Under the pieces are notes generated by a model, which was not told the origin of the DNA, made no database searches, and saw nothing but the letters and a program-made list of their open reading frames with translations. The position numbers and the translations under genes are program-made. A DNA stretch of 64,000 nt from Saccharomycopsis crataegensis (Eukaryota > Ascomycota > Saccharomycetes > Ascoideales > Saccharomycopsidaceae): NCBI RefSeq assembly GCF_037102585.1, contig NW_027043830.1:620001-684000 (forward strand), given 5' to 3'. Below, in pieces: positions 27,177 through 37,483 of the stretch (within the stretch, counting starts at the first letter, position 1; each line of letters opens with the position of its first letter).

Positions 27177-30100
27177 ATGTACAAGTCCAAGCATAAGTTG
27201 AAATCGATCTCCAACAACATCAAGTCGGCAACGTTGTCAGACTTCTCTAGCGGTTTGACCCCTCAAGATTTCCAAATTTCCCCGGTGTCGCACTATGGGA
27301 TATCTGGAACCGTTATTTCTATGGGGTTTGACCCGGTGCAATCGTTATTAGCATTGGGGAATAACCAGGGAGAAGTGTATGTGTTTGGTCAGAAAGGTGT
27401 GGAGATTGTTTTCAAGACCAGCAGACCTGAACCAGTCTTGTATTTGAAGTTTATCAAGAATGTGTTTTTGGTTGCGGTCACCGCAAGCTCGATCTTGCAA
27501 GTTTACTCGTTGGAATCCAAGCAGTCATTGACCGAATGCAAAGTTCCTGGCAATGTCTCAATTGTGGAAAGTGATCCATCATTGGATTTCATCTACCTTG
27601 GTTTGGATACTGGAGTGATTATGATTTACGACGTGGTAAAAGGGTATTTGACTCCCCACAAAATCACCAACTTGCAAAAAACTCACGTCATTAGAAAGTC
27701 TTGGAATCATAGCGCTACCCCACATATCGATCCCACAAGGATTGACAACTCTATCAGATCATTACAGGTCCATCCAAGAGATATTGGAGTATTATTGATT
27801 GCATATTCCAAAACCGTGGTGTTATATTCGGTGACTGAGCGGAAGATCAAAAAAGAGTTCGATTATGAAGTTCCCCCAGGAGCCCCAGGTGGCGACTTAA
27901 CAAATGTGGAAACCTCTCGCCAACCAGATGTCGTGAAAGCCCTTTTCCATCCTAATGGTTTGAATATCTTGACATGCCACGAAGACGGCTCCTTAGTTTT
28001 TTGGGATACTAATAATGGTACTTTGATCCAAGCCAGAACTTTATTCGACACCGATGTCGACAAACCACAAAGCGGGTTGTTTAATAATGTGAAAATGGTT
28101 CAACCAATGAGATATAATAAAATCACTCAAATTGAGTGGGTTTGCGAAGCTAATCCTGAAAACACTTCGTTGTTGATTGCTGGTGGGGATTCCATCAAAT
28201 CGAATAACCCTAATGAAAGAGAAACTAATCTTAACTTAACCAGAATTGATTTTGGCACCACTCCAAAGTACTCGATCACATCATATGAAAAGATGTCGGA
28301 ATTTTATTCTAACCCAAAAAATTTAAAAATTTTCCCAATTAGCCAAAAAAGCTCCATTAGAAGCTTTTTGCCCTTGCCTGCTAGTTCACCATTCTTTGCA
28401 GGAAACCATAACCCCAATGTTATCTTTGTGTTATTGGAAAATGGGATCATGGAAGTGTTGAGATATCCATATGGTAATCTGATCCACAGCTCGTCCATTT
28501 TACCTCCTTCGTTGTCCTGGGTTCATCCTGAGTTGACATGTTTGTCAGCAATCATTGCTCCGCGAACTCAATGGATGGGAATCTTGCAAACTTTGGAATC
28601 AGAAAGAAAAAAAAAGATTGCTCGTCAGAATGGAGCTCTGGATTTTTATGATGAAACAATCTTGACAGGTGGAGCTGCCTCAACTGTGAAGCAAAGAGTA
28701 TTCACGGAAGGTAGAAGTGTGATTATATCTGGTCATTCTGATGGTACAGTGAAATTGTGGGACGGTTCAAGATCAGAATTGGATGAAATAAGTGTTATTG
28801 AAATTGACACATCGTTTGGGCTTGGACAAGCAAGCAATCCATCTCCAGTTAACAAAGTTTCATTCTCAGGTCACACCACCGATTTAATTATCAGTAATGA
28901 TGATGGTGATACCATTTTGTATAAGTTTGGTAATAACAGGTTATATGATCCGAATATCACCCGGAATGATTACGATCTTGATTCAAGCTTGACAATGAAA
29001 TTGAAAAAGAAGAACGCCCCAAGTAACTCGCATTCATTGATTGTTAATGTGGAAAATAATATTCCAGCCTACATTCACAAAGGATTTTTGCCAATCATAA
29101 TGATTAGGGCACCAAGGAATGGCGACGGCCCGAAGTTGACGGTTACCGCTCTTAAAAATTCCAATATAGAGTTCGCAGCGATTGCGTATAATGATGGTCA
29201 AATCATGGTTGTTGATAGAAGGGTTTCTGATATCATTTTCATGGAGAATATCAACAAAATATCCAGTAAAAGAAAATCAACAGGAAGCTTGTCGTACGTT
29301 ACATCTATAGAGTTCGGTATCATGAAAGGCAGTGAAGATGCTAAATATTCTTCCATCTTAATGTTTTTGGGTACTTCGGTAGGAAATTTAATCACCTTCC
29401 AGATTGTGCCGGGCTCGTCGCCAAATTCTAGATCGAGATTCCAAATCAAGTTTTTGAGTTGTGTGGATGCCGATAACTCAAAGATTCGCAACATTATCCC
29501 AATCAATGCTGATAATGGTGCTTCTGCGGTAGCCAAAACTCAGGAATTCGCACAGTTGGGATCGGGAGTTTTAATCAAGGGGTTGATTTTAACGGTGTCT
29601 TCATTTGGGATTAGATTGTTCAAGTCACCTACTCATAAATCCGCCAATGTTAATTTCCAAAATTCGAATAGTGGTGAAATTGTTACTGCTGATATTTGCA
29701 GGGTTCGTCCAGTTAATGATATGTCAATATCATCAGGAGAGGTTACAGTGATGTCGGTTTTATTTGAGAATGGCCAAGTTAAATTCTTGTCGATTCCAAG
29801 TTTGAACGAAATTACTACTTTGGCTCTCAATTGCCGTCTTAACAGAGCTTTTGCCACCCAAAGCACAGTGTTGTTGAATGGGGATATTTTGATCAGAAAT
29901 GATAAAACCGAGGGCTCATTGGTTCACATAACCAGAAGTGGATCAGTTAGAGGTGGTGCTGAAGCTGATAGTGATTTATTGTTCAATTTCGAGTTGAAGA
30001 TCCCTCAAAGACCTACATTTAATTCTTTACAATGGGCAAGAGGTTCCAAAGTTACTACCCTTGATGATTTATTGATGGTGTTTGAAGGGGAAAGAAGACC

Positions 30101-30464
30101 TAGAACTAAGTATCCTAAAGAGGCCGGATTAGCTGAGAATTCTATGGCGAATAGTGCTCTACAAACGATGATTGGAGGAGTCAATGGTAGTAGCAATGAC
30201 AGTAATCCTGGGCCATCTTCAGATCCTTATGGTGGGGGTCCTTCAAGATCTTATACCTCTAGTAGTAATCTGAGTGCTGGTAATAATAAAGGTTGGGGAT
30301 TTGATATGAGTAATCTTCAAAGGTCCCTCAACAATACCTATAAAGGAATTGAAGACCGGTTCAATGAAGCTGGTAATAATATTGCTGAGCAGTATAATGA
30401 AACCGTGGAGGATACCAAAAACAATATGATGAAATCGATGATTAAATCCAAGTTTAGCTTTTAA
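27177..30464 (+). CDS. SRO7: Sro7/Sro77, Lgl-tomosyn family exocytosis regulator
   Basis: Sro7 binds the t-SNARE Sec9, Sec4-GTP and the exocyst at the plasma membrane and supports polarised secretion and salt tolerance. The 1095-aa product has the family length (S. cerevisiae Sro7 1033) and the two seven-bladed beta-propellers: WD-type blades such as GFDPVQSLLALGNNQGEVYV, ALFHPNGLNILTCHEDGSLVF and SVIISGHSDGTVKLWDG. The last about 60 residues (GWGFDMSNLQRSLNNTYKGI and on) form the R-SNARE-like, autoinhibitory tail, preceded by a disordered Gly/Ser-rich linker. It is divergently transcribed from NUF2. Only one copy is seen in the window. Confidence 0.95.
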   Translation: MYKSKHKLKSISNNIKSATLSDFSSGLTPQDFQISPVSHYGISGTVISMGFDPVQSLLALGNNQGEVYVFGQKGVEIVFKTSRPEPVLYLKFIKNVFLVAVTASSILQVYSLESKQSLTECKVPGNVSIVESDPSLDFIYLGLDTGVIMIYDVVKGYLTPHKITNLQKTHVIRKSWNHSATPHIDPTRIDNSIRSLQVHPRDIGVLLIAYSKTVVLYSVTERKIKKEFDYEVPPGAPGGDLTNVETSRQPDVVKALFHPNGLNILTCHEDGSLVFWDTNNGTLIQARTLFDTDVDKPQSGLFNNVKMVQPMRYNKITQIEWVCEANPENTSLLIAGGDSIKSNNPNERETNLNLTRIDFGTTPKYSITSYEKMSEFYSNPKNLKIFPISQKSSIRSFLPLPASSPFFAGNHNPNVIFVLLENGIMEVLRYPYGNLIHSSSILPPSLSWVHPELTCLSAIIAPRTQWMGILQTLESERKKKIARQNGALDFYDETILTGGAASTVKQRVFTEGRSVIISGHSDGTVKLWDGSRSELDEISVIEIDTSFGLGQASNPSPVNKVSFSGHTTDLIISNDDGDTILYKFGNNRLYDPNITRNDYDLDSSLTMKLKKKNAPSNSHSLIVNVENNIPAYIHKGFLPIIMIRAPRNGDGPKLTVTALKNSNIEFAAIAYNDGQIMVVDRRVSDIIFMENINKISSKRKSTGSLSYVTSIEFGIMKGSEDAKYSSILMFLGTSVGNLITFQIVPGSSPNSRSRFQIKFLSCVDADNSKIRNIIPINADNGASAVAKTQEFAQLGSGVLIKGLILTVSSFGIRLFKSPTHKSANVNFQNSNSGEIVTADICRVRPVNDMSISSGEVTVMSVLFENGQVKFLSIPSLNEITTLALNCRLNRAFATQSTVLLNGDILIRNDKTEGSLVHITRSGSVRGGAEADSDLLFNFELKIPQRPTFNSLQWARGSKVTTLDDLLMVFEGERRPRTKYPKEAGLAENSMANSALQTMIGGVNGSSNDSNPGPSSDPYGGGPSRSYTSSSNLSAGNNKGWGFDMSNLQRSLNNTYKGIEDRFNEAGNNIAEQYNETVEDTKNNMMKSMIKSKFSF

Positions 30465-30750
30465 AATGTGTGTTTGTTGAGGGTTGGTTTTATTTATTTG
30501 TTTATTTATATTTTATTTTATTTTTTTGCTTGCGCTTGCTTTTTTTTCCCCCGTTGTATATGTTGTTTTTTTTTTTTTGGTATTAGCGTCTTGTTCATAT
30601 ATTATTTTAGAAGTTAGTCGATATGTATTGGGAGTACAATACGGTTAGTTACGTTATAATGTAGGTTGTCTCATTAAGAAATGGGGTTTGCGCAGATGAA
30701 TATATAAATATACGTTGGGGTAGCAGCAGATTAGAATCCGCCTGAAGCAT

Positions 30751-31162
30751 TCATAGAGAATCTATATATTCACCATTGTCTGCTGCTTGCTCCAAGATCA
30801 TTTGATCTCGTCTCTCCTTTTCGATCTTGTATTTGGTCGAATAAACCACCACTTGCTTATCGGCATCAAAGACAGCGCCCGCACCAATCCAGCACACAAA
30901 CCAAAACGCCTTCACTGGGAGCCTGGATCTTCTGAAACTAGGGTATGCCATTGACACTGCGAAGAATGATCCCAATCCAAATACTAGACCTTTGACTCCT
31001 CCTATAAATAGGGCGGTGGAGATCTGTTTATGTCAGTAAAACATTATAATAATAAGGAGAGATATAAAAAAAAAAAAAAAACGGCCACTGATAATCACAT
31101 ACTTCTTTATTCAATCGTTTAATATTGCCTTCTTCATAGTGGAGTGGTTTAGCTTGTGTCAT
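30751..31162 (-). CDS. RCF3: Rcf3-like mitochondrial respiratory supercomplex factor, one intron
   Basis: Rcf3 is a small inner-membrane protein associated with cytochrome c oxidase and related to the C-terminal part of Rcf2. Exon 1 is 31162..31103 (20 codons, MTQAKPLHYEEGNIKRLNKE) and exon 2 is 31023..30751; the product is 110 aa. The spliced protein aligns along its length with S. cerevisiae Rcf3 (recalled): HY-x5-K-x-L-x-KEI near the start, a Gly-rich span, VKAFWFVCWIGAGAVFDADK around the second span, and KYKIEKERRDQMILEQAADNG at the end. Two membrane spans are visible. Without splicing the second exon has no ATG at the right place, which supports the model. Confidence 0.88.
31024..31102 (-). 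other. Intron of RCF3
   Basis: 79 nt, donor GTATGT, branch TACTGAC only about 10 nt before the AACAG acceptor, phase 0. The branch-acceptor distance is at the short end for yeast introns. Confidence 0.85.
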
Positions 31163-31285
31163 GGTAAAAGAGGTTCTTTTTTTTTTTTCAAGATAGTCGA
31201 TCTACAAAAGGTTTGAATGGCAGCAATAAAAAATATTTTATTCAATTTGTGTTTTTTGGTTGTTTTTTTCTATGTCACGATACTA

Positions 31286-31996
31286 TCATCGCCATTTTCG
31301 TTGTTGGAGATAGAGAAACACCAACGCCGATAATAGGGCAATCAGTAGTAGCAAGAACGAGGTTTTTTCTCTTAAAAAGAACGTCTTCCTTCTGTTTCTT
31401 TTCTTTTTGCGCTTCTTCTCTGTCCGGTGGTGAACACTGTTGACGTACCCTCCGCTGTGTAACACCCGTCGTATTTTCTCCTCTTCTTCTTTTGTCGATC
31501 GAATATTTATGGCATTCTGTAGCATCCTTAGAGCCATTCCCCCGTAGCTCCACATATACTGGTGGTTCACAGTACTATTGTTGTTATGGTTGTTATTATT
31601 GTTATTTTGGTGGTGGTGGTCTGCATTATCTTTTTGAATAATCTCTGGTTCTTCATTCGCGGCTACTCGATCGCTGTCGACCAATTCGCCCTTGTATAAT
31701 GGTCTCAACATCATCTTAGAGTCCTCTGAATGACCCACGTCTTCAAAATATTCCGTGGCATCGACCCCCGCGCAGTCTATTAGTACTTCAACCCCTCCTG
31801 GATGCCGTGAGATAAACGGGGTGACATCGTACACTCGATTATGGATCACCATCCATAGATCGTCCTGAGTTTTGTGGTTAGAAACATCCTTTAGAGTGAA
31901 TTTCGGTGCTGCCTGTCTTCGAAGGGGAGGTTTTGGCTTTGTAGACGGTGTGTTCCCATTGGAGGTCTTGAAGAACCAGCTACTCATAATCAACAT
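31286..31996 (-). CDS. Tail-anchored cytochrome b5-domain protein
   Basis: From the ATG at 31996 (a second ATG at 31987 is equally possible) the protein is about 236 aa. Residues about 28-105 are a cytochrome b5 fold: KFTLKDVSNHKTQDDLWMVI, the first haem His in SRHPGGVEVLIDCAG, and the second in FEDVGHSEDSKMML. A low-complexity His/Asn linker (DHHHQNNNNNNHNNN) and a Lys/Arg-rich segment precede a C-terminal hydrophobic span (SFLLLLIALLSALVFLYL), so it is an ER or outer mitochondrial tail-anchored electron carrier. It is much longer than classical Cyb5 (about 120 aa) because of the linker. Partners such as desaturases or sterol enzymes are likely from the family but not shown here. Upstream codons to 32044 lack an ATG. 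Confidence 0.88.
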   Translation of the reverse strand: MLIMSSWFFKTSNGNTPSTKPKPPLRRQAAPKFTLKDVSNHKTQDDLWMVIHNRVYDVTPFISRHPGGVEVLIDCAGVDATEYFEDVGHSEDSKMMLRPLYKGELVDSDRVAANEEPEIIQKDNADHHHQNNNNNNHNNNSTVNHQYMWSYGGMALRMLQNAINIRSTKEEEEKIRRVLHSGGYVNSVHHRTEKKRKKKRNRRKTFFLREKTSFLLLLIALLSALVFLYLQQRKWR

Positions 31997-32364
31997 TTGT
32001 AGAGCTGTATGAAGAGAGGCAAAAAAAGAAAGACGGAGGTGCAAAAGATATATTTTTGTCGGTAATAACTAAGACGGTTACTGGCAGATTATTGTGATGG
32101 CGATAATAACGGTTTCTGTCAGGATCCCTTTACGAGTATATCTAGACATATACAGAGAAAGACCAGAGAAAGGCTAATAACCATAATAAAATATTTGACA
32201 TTTACTTCAGCCTGGGTAACTACCCGCCCTCCCCCCTGCGATTTTTTTTTGATTTTTGATTTTTTTTTTTTTTTTTGGGCTGCGACATCCGTCAGATTGG
32301 CTGAATGAAACTTATCCCATCTGACTGGCCGTGTGTGAGAAATCGTATATGACATTTCACCAAT
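31997..32364. other. Divergent promoter between the cytochrome b5 gene and BUR1
   Basis: 370 bp with T-runs near 32243-32276 and a GC-rich patch (CCCGCCCTCCCCCC near 32224). A minus-strand frame here is low complexity. No gene seen. Confidence 0.55.
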
Positions 32365-35046
32365 ATGGGCTTCTCTTCTTCAGATACCACCAAGCTTTTC
32401 CCTAGAGAGAATTCTGTCTACAATATCCCGTTCTTCGGGGTGTCTGCCATGGGGAACTACCAACACTTGGATAAGTTGGGTGAAGGGACTTTTGGGACCG
32501 TCTCTAAGTGCAAAATGACAGAGTTCGATGACCGAGGCAGTCCGAAAGGCAAGGGAAAGCTTGTGGCCCTTAAAAAAATCAATATTCATGACCAAAAGAT
32601 CGGTTTCCCCATTACCGCGTTCAGAGAAATCACAATCTTGAAGCGCTTGAAGCATAAAAACATTTTGCCACTACTAGATGTTGTGGCCAACAAAGAAGAA
32701 AAGTTTTCGGAAATGAGCAAAATCTGTGGCATCAAGCACCAATATTGTAGTTTCTTCTTGGTCAGTCCTTACATGAAGTCCGATTTGTCGGGTTTATTGC
32801 ACAATCCAGATATCGAATTCGATGTTCCTTCGATAAAGTGTTTAATGTACCAACTTTTGGAAGGTCTAGATTATCTACACAAACAAGGGTACTATCACAG
32901 AGATATCAAGACCGCAAATCTCTTGGTAGACCATAATAATGTGCTAAAGATTGCCGATTTTGGGCTAGCGAGAAAATACTACGGTCATGCCCCAAGGTCG
33001 CAAGGTGGACCTTCCGAAGTCAGAGCCCTGTATACCCCTTTAGTGGTCACTAGATGGTACAGAGCTCCTGAGTTATTATTGGGAGATAGCCGTTATACCA
33101 CCGCAATCGATATGTGGGGAGTAGGTTGTATTTTTGCCGAATTCTTTGAGCATACACCGATTTTAAAAGGTAAGTCTGATTTGGATCAACTTTACAAGAT
33201 CTTCAAGTTGATTGGTGAGCCAACGGAACAGAATTATCCAGAATTTGTCAAATTGAAAAACCCAATGAAGGCAGAAATCACTCACTATAATCCAACTTTG
33301 AGGAGTCGATTCGGACAGTATTTCCAACACAGTGACAGTGATCATGAACAAGGAATTGATTTATTGCAAAAATTACTATGTATCAATCCAATGAACCGAC
33401 TCAATGCAGAACAGGCATTGAAGCATCAGTATTTTTCAACCTCTCCTTATGCACACAAACCAAGTGATTTACCAGAGTTTGAAGCTTCTCATGAAATGGA
33501 TAATAAGAAATTCAATGAAGAAAAAGACAGAAGAGAGAGGGCAAAGGCCACTCAACAACAGGGCTTCTCTGACAAATATCCAAACGAAAATGGCTATGGG
33601 AGATATCACAATAACACCAGTAATCATGGGTCGCTTCATCAAAGTCGAGGAGGGTATGGCTCTAACATGTCTAGGACAAATATGAATAAGAGCATTCACA
33701 AAGGCAATGAATCAGAGGAACGCGGGTTCAAGGATGATCAGAATGAAGGTCAAAACGAACGAAAGCAATCGAACTGGTCAAGAAATCCAAACAAACAGGA
33801 ACATCCAAAAGAATCTTTCAAGCCGTCTGCCGCTATGTCGAATCTCCCAAAAAAACCCACCGTTCCATTACAATCGGTTGCATTGTTTGCGTCTAAATCG
33901 CGAGCATTGAAGCCGCTGCAACCTAGCTCAAGATTGCCACCAAAAACGCCCGCGGCCTTAATGGCTAGTAAACTTCAAAAGCCAACTGATCAATTAATTC
34001 TGATATCGAAGGACCCTGTACACATAAAGGAGAAGCTTGTTCATGGCAAACTGAAACCTACCACCGCATCGAAAACAGAAATCAATAAGCATGCCTTGCA
34101 AGGACACGAGCAACCAAGCAATAGCCATTCTACTTTGAAGCCGAAGACTCCTCAAAAGAGCCTAAAGCCAAAAAGTCCCCTTGAAAACAAAAGATCCTCG
34201 CCGCCATCAATACATCGTCAAATTCCTCGTAAATCTGAAGAGAAGCAGTCAAATGGTTGTGCCCATGAAGCACCATCAGTCAATTCTTCTGAAACTCAAG
34301 GTGATAAGATCACAACACCAAAGATGGATATTGATAGTGAAGAGGATGAGACAAAATTTGATAGCCTTTTTGGGGAAGACTCGACAAAGGATGAAAGTGC
34401 ACATTTGGAAAAGAATGGCGTGGATATGATTGCAAATGGCGATGACAACGATTCAAATAACAAGGACCCTTCTCTTGAAAGGGAAGACAAAGAGTCTACG
34501 AGTGGCATCAAGAGATTGAGTGAAAAATCAACAGAACTTCTAGCAGAGAAGATGTCAACTACACCATTGAAAGAAAAAGCTGATAAATTGGACTCCAAGA
34601 AAGTTAAAGATGAAGCTTCTGTGAAACCTCTAATTTTGAAATCCAAAAGACTGTTCCCGTCAGTTCCACTTTCTTCTACATCAAAATTATCAACATCTGA
34701 GGACACAACAATTTCAAAAACATCCCAAACCTCACAGTCAAAATTGACAGGCAAAACTGCCAGCCGACAACTTAAAGAAGTCAACAAGATTATAGCTGCC
34801 CTGCCAGTCCACAAAAAATTAGGAACTGCTAGCTCCCTGCTGGATGATAAGAAGAAGACTTTAAGTAGACGTTCTTTGAAAGCCAGAAGTAGTTCATTTC
34901 ATGATGATTACCTCTCTGACATTGAAGAGCCTGATTGGCGCTCTTATGTGGAAAATCAATATCTGCGCCTCCAGGGGGCTAAAAGGAGATCAACTAGTTC
35001 AGAAATGGTGACAAAGCCAGGGGAGAAAAAAAGAAAAACTAATTGA
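32365..35046 (+). CDS. BUR1: Bur1/Sgv1 cyclin-dependent kinase (Cdk9 homologue)
   Basis: Bur1 with cyclin Bur2 phosphorylates the RNA polymerase II linker/CTD, Spt5 and Rad6 to support elongation. The 893-aa product has the kinase domain at about residues 30-355: glycine loop LGEGTFGTV, Val-Ala-Leu-Lys catalytic lysine, a PITAFRE cyclin-binding helix (PITALRE in Cdk9), the catalytic loop HRDIKTANLL, DFGLARKYYG, activation-loop VVTRWYRAPELLLGDSRYTT. Between Asp-Phe-Gly and the Ala-Pro-Glu an extended insert (GHAPRSQGGPSEVRALYTPL) is typical of Bur1. The long Lys/Ser-rich C-terminal tail (about 530 residues) is of low complexity, longer than in S. cerevisiae (657 aa total), and ends basic. Confidence 0.95.
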   Translation: MGFSSSDTTKLFPRENSVYNIPFFGVSAMGNYQHLDKLGEGTFGTVSKCKMTEFDDRGSPKGKGKLVALKKINIHDQKIGFPITAFREITILKRLKHKNILPLLDVVANKEEKFSEMSKICGIKHQYCSFFLVSPYMKSDLSGLLHNPDIEFDVPSIKCLMYQLLEGLDYLHKQGYYHRDIKTANLLVDHNNVLKIADFGLARKYYGHAPRSQGGPSEVRALYTPLVVTRWYRAPELLLGDSRYTTAIDMWGVGCIFAEFFEHTPILKGKSDLDQLYKIFKLIGEPTEQNYPEFVKLKNPMKAEITHYNPTLRSRFGQYFQHSDSDHEQGIDLLQKLLCINPMNRLNAEQALKHQYFSTSPYAHKPSDLPEFEASHEMDNKKFNEEKDRRERAKATQQQGFSDKYPNENGYGRYHNNTSNHGSLHQSRGGYGSNMSRTNMNKSIHKGNESEERGFKDDQNEGQNERKQSNWSRNPNKQEHPKESFKPSAAMSNLPKKPTVPLQSVALFASKSRALKPLQPSSRLPPKTPAALMASKLQKPTDQLILISKDPVHIKEKLVHGKLKPTTASKTEINKHALQGHEQPSNSHSTLKPKTPQKSLKPKSPLENKRSSPPSIHRQIPRKSEEKQSNGCAHEAPSVNSSETQGDKITTPKMDIDSEEDETKFDSLFGEDSTKDESAHLEKNGVDMIANGDDNDSNNKDPSLEREDKESTSGIKRLSEKSTELLAEKMSTTPLKEKADKLDSKKVKDEASVKPLILKSKRLFPSVPLSSTSKLSTSEDTTISKTSQTSQSKLTGKTASRQLKEVNKIIAALPVHKKLGTASSLLDDKKKTLSRRSLKARSSSFHDDYLSDIEEPDWRSYVENQYLRLQGAKRRSTSSEMVTKPGEKKRKTN

Positions 35047-35880
35047 TTGAAGACAAAACATTTATGCCTTTCTTTTTTTTTTTTTTTTCTGTTTGCCGTT
35101 TCTGATGGTTTCAATCATGGTATAATCTAAAGATTACAAATTATAGCTTAAACACTAGTTTTTTGGAGGGTTAGTGTTCTATTTGGGTTCACTGAGGAGC
35201 AAAACTTTTCTTACTGAACTTCATGGATGACAGAATATTGATGCTATATACTTGACTTATTTTATTTTACCGTGTGTCATCCCACCAGTATTTTCCACTT
35301 CCTAATTTGTTATTTTTTATTTTTCTTGTGATATTCACATCCCAGCCTCTTCCGTTTACAGGTTCTTCTTTTCCATCTTTTTTTGGATTTACTGACTATT
35401 TTTGAGATTATTTTTATAGAATGAAGTTAACTTAATTTATATAGATTAGATAAACAAGAAAAAAAAAAAGAAATGAGAGATGGAGGGAAAAAAAGCAAAG
35501 AACGGAACGTCCAAGTTGACAAAATCCCGGGACTTTTTGTGCTGTGCACTTTTCAATTCGTTGTTTCAAAGAAAACAAGCCATTACTAGAACGATTAATT
35601 TATCATTATTATTATTATCATCAATTTTTTCTACACCTGCTTCATATTTTAGTTTATTTATTTTTTTTTATTTTTCCTGCATGCATCATTAGATATCGAA
35701 CACTCGCGATATCTTACACTTAATAGAATTGAATTTATCTAGACCTTAAATATGGAATAACCATCAACGAGTTAACATAGTTTTATAAGCGATAAAAAAA
35801 GGGGTGATAATGAAATAACATTAACACGAATCTCTAAAAAAAAATCAATGAATATTGAACAGTCTCTTTACTCAAGTATA
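35047..35880. other. Convergent 3' region between BUR1 and NSE3
   Basis: 830 bp, AT-rich, with T17 near 35072 and A-rich tracts near 35460. A 70-codon frame near 35480-35692 is Ser/Phe low complexity without a good context. No gene seen. Confidence 0.55.
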
Positions 35881-36813
35881 TCAAGTATAAGCCTGGCCAA
35901 CAGATAGCTCCACCTGGTTCCTTAGCTGTTCATTTTTCTCATCATCTTGTTCGTAATTGTACATTTTTTGAACAAATTGGCATAAACTCTCTTTTGGAAA
36001 TTCCACTTTTGCTCTTCTTCCTAGCGAATATTCGATCAATTCGTGTTCCTCATTATGTTCAACTTTCTTACTAAGGTATTCAGTTTTCTCCATCATTTTC
36101 AAAAAATCTTCCAAATTGACTTTCTCGTTGTTATGCGAAATATTTGGGATAGTTGAGGTCAAAGATATGTCAAAATGATGTTTCAAATACTTCAACAATT
36201 CAACCTTATTCATATTATTTGAACTCAAGGCAACACATGCGATAACAATCATTGTCAACGCATTATTGCACAATGTCGATTCGTTCAATGGTAAGTTTTT
36301 ATTTTCACTTATCGAGCCCAAAGAATCAACTTGTTTGAAATATTTGATCGATGCTTTTTCCCAAAATTGTCCCAATAATTTTTTCGCATCCTCTGAAAGT
36401 ACCGACACCAAAATCCAAGCTTTTACCCCAGAACTTTTCTTTGATTCATTAGCATTGCTGTTATTATTCCCCGCGAGCTTGCGTTTACCAATATCGATTT
36501 CTTTTTGAGGGAGTTCCACCAATTTGAACCCGTAAATCGTTTCCAAGGACTGTTGGCACAACTCAAAGACTTTATCGAATTTAACTTCCCTGTACGACTC
36601 GTTCTCCCAGACCACTTTCTGTAGCTGGTTCTTGTTGATGATATTTTTTCTAAATTCTAAAGCAAACACCCCTCGTACCATTTTGTAGGCCATATTCTGA
36701 ACATTTGGGGGAGCTGAGGGAGTCGTTTCTTCTGATCTTGCCTCGCCGTCGTAGTCATGGTACTCTTCGCCTTGGTCGTCCTCGTACGCGCGCTTTCCGC
36801 TAGTCCTTGCCAT
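35881..36813 (-). CDS. NSE3: Nse3, MAGE-domain subunit of the Smc5/6 complex
   Basis: Nse3 with Nse1 and Nse4 forms the kleisin-associated DNA-binding module of the Smc5/6 repair complex. The 310-aa product (S. cerevisiae 303) has an acidic N-terminal tail (about residues 1-38) followed by the MAGE homology tandem winged-helix domain: MVRGVFALEFRKNIINKNQL, FELCQQSLETIYGFKLVELP, AWILVSVLSEDAKKLL, then ALTMIVIACVALSSNNMNKV and the second winged helix to HELIEYSLGRRAKVEFPKES near the C-terminus. An Asn/Ser/Lys-rich insertion lies near residues 115-130. The start is the first ATG after a short leader. Confidence 0.9.
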   Translation of the reverse strand: MARTSGKRAYEDDQGEEYHDYDGEARSEETTPSAPPNVQNMAYKMVRGVFALEFRKNIINKNQLQKVVWENESYREVKFDKVFELCQQSLETIYGFKLVELPQKEIDIGKRKLAGNNNSNANESKKSSGVKAWILVSVLSEDAKKLLGQFWEKASIKYFKQVDSLGSISENKNLPLNESTLCNNALTMIVIACVALSSNNMNKVELLKYLKHHFDISLTSTIPNISHNNEKVNLEDFLKMMEKTEYLSKKVEHNEEHELIEYSLGRRAKVEFPKESLCQFVQKMYNYEQDDEKNEQLRNQVELSVGQAYT

Positions 36814-37093
36814 AGTTACTATTAATATGTTATGGTTTTCTTCCTATTTTGCAATATCTTCCCTCGAGACAACGACGCTGGAGTATGATTGATCATATAC
36901 ATCAAAAAATAAAAATAAAAAAGCACGACGTGCGTCTTATTTGGAGATTACGTAAGGGAGTTGAGGGATTCCAAGAAAAAATGGGATTTTTTTTTTCCAG
37001 TGGCTAAAGTCCCCCTTAGACCACAACCAGGCACAAATATCCTTCAAGGAATAATAATAATAATATTGAGAATAATAAAGGCAAGGAATCAAA

Positions 37094-37483
37094 ATGGTCA
37101 ACAGAACCAAGAATATTGTGATCAGTTTGTTATCTGTGGTAGTGGTAATTGGGTCAGTCGAGTACTTCAAGATCTGGACCAAGGAAAATTATGATACCAT
37201 GCACTGTTACACCAGAGTTAATCCAGTGGTGGATGATTCCAAAGTTCATAAAATTACCGTCAATGGTACGATCTCGTGTGATGTCAAAGCCCAAAATTTG
37301 CAGATAAACAAGAAGTTGACCAAATTGAAGGCCCAGCAACAAGACGTAACCTACTCTTACTGTGTTAATGATGATTCGAGCGCTGAGAAAGTCATTGACA
37401 AAGTAGTTGCCTACTATGCTGATCAAGATAATGAGTTGGGATTAAGCGAGTATTGCACTGGTAGCATTGTCCAATTATTATGA
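37094..37483 (+). CDS. Small protein with N-terminal hydrophobic segment and four Cys, unidentified
   Basis: A 129-aa ORF from an ATG in AAAATG context. Residues about 7-23 (NIVISLLSVVVVIGSVEYFK) form a signal peptide or signal anchor. The remainder is luminal/extracellular-looking: four cysteines (Met-His-Cys, Ile-Ser-Cys, Tyr-Ser-Tyr-Cys, Glu-Tyr-Cys), one N-glycosylation sequon Asn-Gly-Thr, and a mixed alpha/beta pattern without low complexity. Two possible disulphides are inference. The gene lies divergent to NSE3 and convergent to CFD1. It is not recognised; a small secreted or ER-resident protein is the simplest reading. Confidence 0.7.
   Translation: MVNRTKNIVISLLSVVVVIGSVEYFKIWTKENYDTMHCYTRVNPVVDDSKVHKITVNGTISCDVKAQNLQINKKLTKLKAQQQDVTYSYCVNDDSSAEKVIDKVVAYYADQDNELGLSEYCTGSIVQLL

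Noticed and set aside
32108-32120. 13-bp match (CGGTTTCTGTCAG) to the left junction of the solo LTR at 43295
   Set aside because: The match stops immediately, and 13-mers shared by chance are expected in 64 kb.
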